64,000 nucleotides of DNA from Nocardiopsis gilva YIM 90087 (GTDB lineage: Bacteria > Actinomycetota > Actinomycetes > Streptosporangiales > Streptosporangiaceae), in assembly GCF_002263495.1 (NCBI RefSeq), contig NZ_CP022753.1:2356001-2420000 (forward strand). Reading direction: 5' to 3'. The notes under the pieces were generated by a model that saw nothing but the letters and a program-made list of their open reading frames with translations, made no database searches and had not been told where the DNA came from. Within the stretch, counting starts at the first letter, position 1, and every line of letters begins with the position of its first letter. This document shows, piece after piece, positions 60,451-64,000 of the stretch. Made by a program: the position numbers and the translations under genes.

Positions 60451-61164
60451 TCACGACTTGGGCAGCAGTTCGGGCCAGTCGAAGAGGTAGAACGAGTAGA
60501 GGACGACCGCCATCGTCAGCATGGGCGTGACGATCTTGCGCTCGACCGGACCGTCGGTCTTGAAGCCGACGTCCTGGCCGACGCGGTACTTGCTGAAGGG
60601 CCACATCAGCGGGACGCCCATGTGGGTGATGATGTCCCCGATGAAGTGGAGCAGGCAGCCGAACGCCACCGCGACGCCCATCCAGGAGTAGTCGGTCCCG
60701 GCCGTGAACAGCGCCAGTGTGATCCCGGCCGTGCCAAGCGCGTTGATGATCCCGGCGGCCGCCCGGTTCTTGTCCATGCCGAAGCCGAGGCCCTGCAGCG
60801 CGATGCCGACGAGCAGGAAGACGAAGATCTGCACGGCCATCTCCGACCACAGCGCCAGCGCCTGCGTCATCGCCCCCATGAGGAGGGCGAACAGCAGTGA
60901 GTGCGTGCCGTTGCGGTGCCCGCCGAACACCCAGTTGAGGAGCGCGCCGATGGTCTCGGTGAAGAACCCGTAGGTCTTGGTGATGGTCGCGCTCTTGTGG
61001 TCGAGATCGGGCAGGAGCGCCGCGCCCGCGCAGACCAGAGATCCCGCGATGATCTCGCCGGGGCCGAGGTCGAACCGTACGCCGTAGAACTCCAGTCCCT
61101 GGACAACGGGAACGATCGCCATCCAACCGACCACGCCGCTCAGTGCGTGAGAGTGCCCCATCAT
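60451..61164 (-). CDS. YdjM-type membrane-bound metal-dependent hydrolase-like protein
   Basis: A 237-aa membrane protein related to YdjM (PF04307, LexA-induced in some bacteria). N-terminal MMGHSHALSGVVGWMAIVP has the GHSH metal-ligand motif; AALLPDLDHKSATITKTYG and GGHRNGTHSLLFALLMG are the remaining His-rich conserved motifs. Hydrophobic segments at about residues 38-56, 85-110, 115-132, 140-160 and 165-180. Proteins of this group may hydrolyse lipids or phosphoryl groups. ATG at 61164 or 61161. It lies beside sbcDC and the O-methyltransferase, consistent with but not proving a damage response link. Confidence 0.8.
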   Translation of the reverse strand: MMGHSHALSGVVGWMAIVPVVQGLEFYGVRFDLGPGEIIAGSLVCAGAALLPDLDHKSATITKTYGFFTETIGALLNWVFGGHRNGTHSLLFALLMGAMTQALALWSEMAVQIFVFLLVGIALQGLGFGMDKNRAAAGIINALGTAGITLALFTAGTDYSWMGVAVAFGCLLHFIGDIITHMGVPLMWPFSKYRVGQDVGFKTDGPVERKIVTPMLTMAVVLYSFYLFDWPELLPKS

Positions 61165-61512
61165 GGCGGGAACCCTAGCGATAGAGCGGTTTTCTGGCGA
61201 ATTACCGGGTAGTGTCACTCCGCTGTGCGACCGTCACGGAGACCGGTCGGCGTCACCTCGTGTACCGGACCCCGAACGTGTCTCGCGCCGCGGCGGGCAA
61301 CCCGTCCGGTGAGATGTCGTCGATGGGGGGCCACCGGGACTGTCGTGACGGTTGTGGCAGGGTACCCCTGCTCGATATCGCGATTGTGAAGGTTGTGTGA
61401 CCGCGCCGGAGTAGCTCGTTGACGCTTTTCTGTACACGCTGGTAGACAACCAACATCCCGACGATGAGATCACCCTCGCTCCTCACGTCCGCACAAAGGG
61501 GTAGGCACGCAC
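61165..61512. other. Divergent gap before the ABC importer genes
   Basis: About 350 bases between the YdjM-like gene and the binding-protein gene. It holds one good promoter candidate (61419-61448). No gene, repeat or known riboswitch is visible. Confidence 0.5.
61419..61448 (+). promoter_or_regulatory. Putative promoter of the ABC importer operon
   Basis: TTGACG (61419-61424) and TAGACA (61443-61448) are 18 bases apart, close to the primary sigma-factor consensus. They lie 65 bases before the ATG of the solute-binding gene. Confidence 0.4.
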
Positions 61513-63369
61513 ATGGTCGCTCGGCAGCAACAACCCAGACCACGCTCTCCCGGACGAACGGCCCCGTCCCGCTGGGTGGGCCTCCTGGCCGCTGCGGGCG
61601 CCCTCGTCATCGGGGCGCTCCCGGCCGCCGCGCCCAGCGCTGCCGCCGCCGAGACCACGGGCGACGACGACACGATGACCATCGCGGTCTCCCAGCCGGT
61701 CGACTCGCTGAGCCCCTTCGTGGCGCAGCGGCTCATCAGCACCAACATCCTGCGGCTGAGCTACGACTTCCTCACCAACTACGACGCCGAGACCAACGAG
61801 ACGATCCCCGGGCTCGCGGAGTCGTGGGAGACCTCTGAGGACGGCCTCACCTGGACCTTCAAGATCCGCGACGACGTGACGTGGAGCGACGGCGAGCCGC
61901 TGACCGCCGAGGACATCGCCTGGACGTACACCACGATCATGGAGGACGAGGCGGCGGCCAAGGCCAACGGCAACTTCGTCGCCAACTTCGAGAGCGCTGA
62001 GGCGCCCGACCCCACCACACTCAAGATCACGCTCTCCGAGCGGCAGGCGACCATGCTCGCCCTGGACATCCCCATCGTGCCCAAGCACGTCTGGGAGAAG
62101 GTCGACGACTTCGGCACCTTCAACAACGACAAGGACTTCCCGGTCGTCGGCAGCGGGCCGTTCACCATCACCGGCTACCGGCCCAACCAGTCCGTCACGC
62201 TCGAGGCCAACACGGACTACTGGCGCGGCGCCCCCGAGTTCGAAAAGCTCGTCTTCCGCTTCATCCCGGAGAAGGACGCCCAGGTCGAGGCGCTCCGCTC
62301 CGGCGAGGTCGATCTCATCAGCGGCCTCACCCCGGCGCAGGCCGACGCGCTGCAGGGCGAGGAGAACATCACCGTCAACACCGCGAGCGGAAAGCGGTTC
62401 CAGGCCTTCACCATCAACCCCGGCGCCCGCACCCAGGACGGCGAGGAGTTCGGCGACGGCCACCCGGCGCTCAAGGACAAGACCCTGCGCCAGGCCATCA
62501 TGCGCGCCATCGACAAGGACGAGATCGTCCAGAAGGTCTACGGCGGCTACGCCGAGCCCGCCGGCGGCTACATCCCGGCCCGCTACGAGCGCTACGCCTG
62601 GTCCCCCGAGGGCGATGAGCGCCTCGACTTCGACGTCGACGCCGCCAACAAGATGCTCGACGACGCCGGGTACGCGATGGGCGACGACGGGGTCCGGGTC
62701 TCACCCGACGGCGACCGCCTCAAGCTGCGCATGCACGTCCACAACAACCGCCCCGACTACGTGAGCATGGGTCGGCTCATGCAGGAGCGGCTCGCGGACA
62801 TCGGCATCGAGGTCGACAACCGGACCGTCGACCCCGGCGTGCTCAGCGACGCCCTGCACAACGGCAAGTACGACCTCATCTTCACCGGCTGGAGCGTCAA
62901 CCCCGACCCCGACTACGTGCTCGGCATCCACACCTGCGACGCGCTGCCCGAGACGCCCGGCACCATGCGCGGCGACGCCTACTTCTGCGACAGGAAGTAC
63001 GACGAGCTGTACGACAAGCAGCTCGCCGAGGACAGCGACCCCGAGAAGCGCGCCGAGTACGTCAAGCAGATGCAGGCGGTCCTGTACGACGAGGCCGTGG
63101 TCAACACGCTGACCTACTCCAACCTGCTGGAGGCCTACCGCTCCGATGTGATCGGCTCGATCCAGGTCCAGCCCGACCCCGGCGGCAACATCTGGGGCCA
63201 GGACGGGCACTGGTCGTTCTCGATGGCCACGCCCGCCGCGGCGGGCAGCGGCGGCACGGGCCTGTCCGCCGGCGTGATGGCCGGAATCGCGGCCGCGGTC
63301 GTGCTCGGCGTGGCGGCCGGGGGCTTCTTCCTCTGGCGCCGCTCGGCCACGGCTGAGGATCGAGAGTGA
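61513..63369 (+). CDS. Peptide/nickel-type ABC solute-binding protein with C-terminal membrane anchor
   Basis: A 618-aa family 5 (DppA/OppA-like) binding protein. Signal peptide: RWVGLLAAAGALVIGALPAA, cleavage near SAAAAE; no lipobox Cys, which is usual in this family in actinobacteria. Conserved regions are LAESWETSEDGLTWTFKIRD, GSGPFTITGYRPNQSV and RLMQERLADIGIEV. The C-terminus has a Gly-rich linker, a 20-residue hydrophobic segment (VMAGIAAAVVLGVAAGGFFL) and RRSA basic stop, so it is membrane-anchored from the C-terminus, not by lipid. The substrate, probably peptides, is not readable. AAAGGGG precedes the ATG. It is followed 7 bases later by a permease. Confidence 0.88.
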   Translation: MVARQQQPRPRSPGRTAPSRWVGLLAAAGALVIGALPAAAPSAAAAETTGDDDTMTIAVSQPVDSLSPFVAQRLISTNILRLSYDFLTNYDAETNETIPGLAESWETSEDGLTWTFKIRDDVTWSDGEPLTAEDIAWTYTTIMEDEAAAKANGNFVANFESAEAPDPTTLKITLSERQATMLALDIPIVPKHVWEKVDDFGTFNNDKDFPVVGSGPFTITGYRPNQSVTLEANTDYWRGAPEFEKLVFRFIPEKDAQVEALRSGEVDLISGLTPAQADALQGEENITVNTASGKRFQAFTINPGARTQDGEEFGDGHPALKDKTLRQAIMRAIDKDEIVQKVYGGYAEPAGGYIPARYERYAWSPEGDERLDFDVDAANKMLDDAGYAMGDDGVRVSPDGDRLKLRMHVHNNRPDYVSMGRLMQERLADIGIEVDNRTVDPGVLSDALHNGKYDLIFTGWSVNPDPDYVLGIHTCDALPETPGTMRGDAYFCDRKYDELYDKQLAEDSDPEKRAEYVKQMQAVLYDEAVVNTLTYSNLLEAYRSDVIGSIQVQPDPGGNIWGQDGHWSFSMATPAAAGSGGTGLSAGVMAGIAAAVVLGVAAGGFFLWRRSATAEDRE

Positions 63370-63376
63370 CGCGGTG

Positions 63377-64000
63377 ATGGGTTCTCCCAGCACGCCAGCC
63401 GCCGGGGACACCCCGGCGGCCCCCGCACGGTCCGGCGTCCCAGCCTCGGGCGGCGGTACCCGGAGCGGACCGGGCGACGGCGCCGCCACCGGCACCGCCG
63501 GTGGGCCGGACGCCCGACGCGGCATCGACCGGCCCCGCACGCTCCGGCTGCTGCGCTACGTCAGCGGGCGCCTGCTCACCGCGGCGGTGTCGCTGTTCGC
63601 CGTGGTCGTCACCAGCTTCTTCCTGTTCCGCATCCTGCCGGGCGACCCGGTCCGCGCGCTCACCCAGGACCGGGCCGTCACCGTTGAGCAGATGGAGGCC
63701 ATGCGCCGCGAGTTCGGCCTGGACCAGCCGCTGTGGCAGCAGTTCATCGACTACTGCCTCGGCATGCTCCGGTTCGACTTCGGTGTCTCCTACCAGTACC
63801 GCGTGCCCGTCACCGACCTCCTCCTCGACCGGCTCGGGCCCACGGTCCTGCTGGCCGGGACCGGGACCCTGATCGCCGCCGTTATCGGACTGGCCCTGGG
63901 AACCGGCTCGGCGTGGCGGCGCGGCTCGGTGATGGACCGCGCCAACACCGGCGTCGCGCTGACCCTGTGGTCGGTGCCGTCCTTCTGGCTCGGCCTGCTG
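63377..64000 (+). CDS. ABC importer permease, DppB/OppB-like, 3' end outside window
   Basis: The translated part, 208 residues, opens with about 55 low-complexity Ala/Gly/Pro/Ser residues, then RLLTAAVSLFAVVVTSFFLF (first membrane helix), RILPGDPVRALTQDRAVT and REFGLDQPLWQQFIDY, typical of the DppB-type permease N-terminus, and further TM segments (TVLLAGTGTLIAAVIGLALG). It would form the channel with a second permease and ATPase beyond the window. I take ATG 63377, 7 bases after the binding-protein stop. The disordered leader might be partly untranslated, in which case a later start is possible, though no good ribosome site was seen. Confidence 0.85.
   Translation, partial: MGSPSTPAAGDTPAAPARSGVPASGGGTRSGPGDGAATGTAGGPDARRGIDRPRTLRLLRYVSGRLLTAAVSLFAVVVTSFFLFRILPGDPVRALTQDRAVTVEQMEAMRREFGLDQPLWQQFIDYCLGMLRFDFGVSYQYRVPVTDLLLDRLGPTVLLAGTGTLIAAVIGLALGTGSAWRRGSVMDRANTGVALTLWSVPSFWLGLL

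Noticed and set aside
1-64000. CRISPR arrays, tRNA or rRNA genes
   Set aside because: No regularly spaced repeats and no recognisable tRNA cloverleaf or rRNA core sequences were seen on either strand. A dedicated scan could still find a tRNA I missed.

Overview
The window is high-GC (about 70%) chromosomal DNA with dense gene packing, many GTG starts, ATGA/GTGA stop-start overlaps and a strong G/C third-position bias. A Scr1-type HTH regulator paired with a DUF397 protein, an F420-type luciferase-like oxidoreductase, mycothiol-era copper genes of actinobacterial type and a KstR2/Ipd steroid locus all point to an actinomycete. A Streptosporangiales/Nocardiopsaceae-like genome is my best guess, but this is inference. 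No rRNA, tRNA or CRISPR was seen.

Layout. 1-2.9 kb: the end of a FAD monooxygenase and thrS. 2.9-4.45 kb: a lower-GC accessory patch with a leaderlike 29-codon ORF coupled to an 87-aa unknown, and a divergent Scr1-HTH/DUF397 pair. 4.5-15.6 kb: a steroid CD-ring degradation locus with the gene content and relative orientation of the mycobacterial KstR2 regulon (ipdF, kstR2, fadA6; ipdC, ipdB, ipdA, echA20; two SDR genes). Two near-identical operators flank it. It is interrupted at 7.25-9.95 kb by an island with a secreted peptide, a copper-storage protein, an ISAs1-type transposase remnant, a decayed second copy of the ipdC 3' end and an unknown gene. 15.8-22.6 kb: a methyltransferase, then a TetR-controlled acyl-CoA dehydrogenase/biotin carboxylase/carboxyltransferase operon of the leucine (methylcrotonyl-CoA) type. 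22.8-30.6 kb: a secreted protein, type II NADH dehydrogenase, copZ-csoR, two small DUF proteins, a secreted S15 peptidase, a HAD phosphatase and superoxide dismutase.

30.8-38.1 kb: jetA-jetB-jetC of a type III Wadjet (SMC-like anti-plasmid) operon. The expected nuclease gene jetD is absent: sodA follows directly. 38.5-50.3 kb: a membrane-anchored methyltransferase, a Tat-exported lipoprotein flavin oxidase, a MaoC hydratase, a secreted phosphodiester-glycosidase-like protein, a Uma2 nuclease, an OSBS-like enolase-superfamily protein and an allantoinase-like protein that have both lost key catalytic residues, a methyltransferase and alanine dehydrogenase. 50.8-61.2 kb: CopD/CtaG, an F420-type oxidoreductase, a P-loop protein, SbcCD, an O-methyltransferase and a YdjM-type membrane protein. 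61.5-64 kb: the start of a dipeptide/nickel-type ABC importer running off the window.

The strongest leads are the jetD-less Wadjet III operon, the two apparent pseudoenzymes, the steroid-locus operator pair, and a dispersed palindromic repeat family with copies at 5.96, 13.71 and 29.92 kb.
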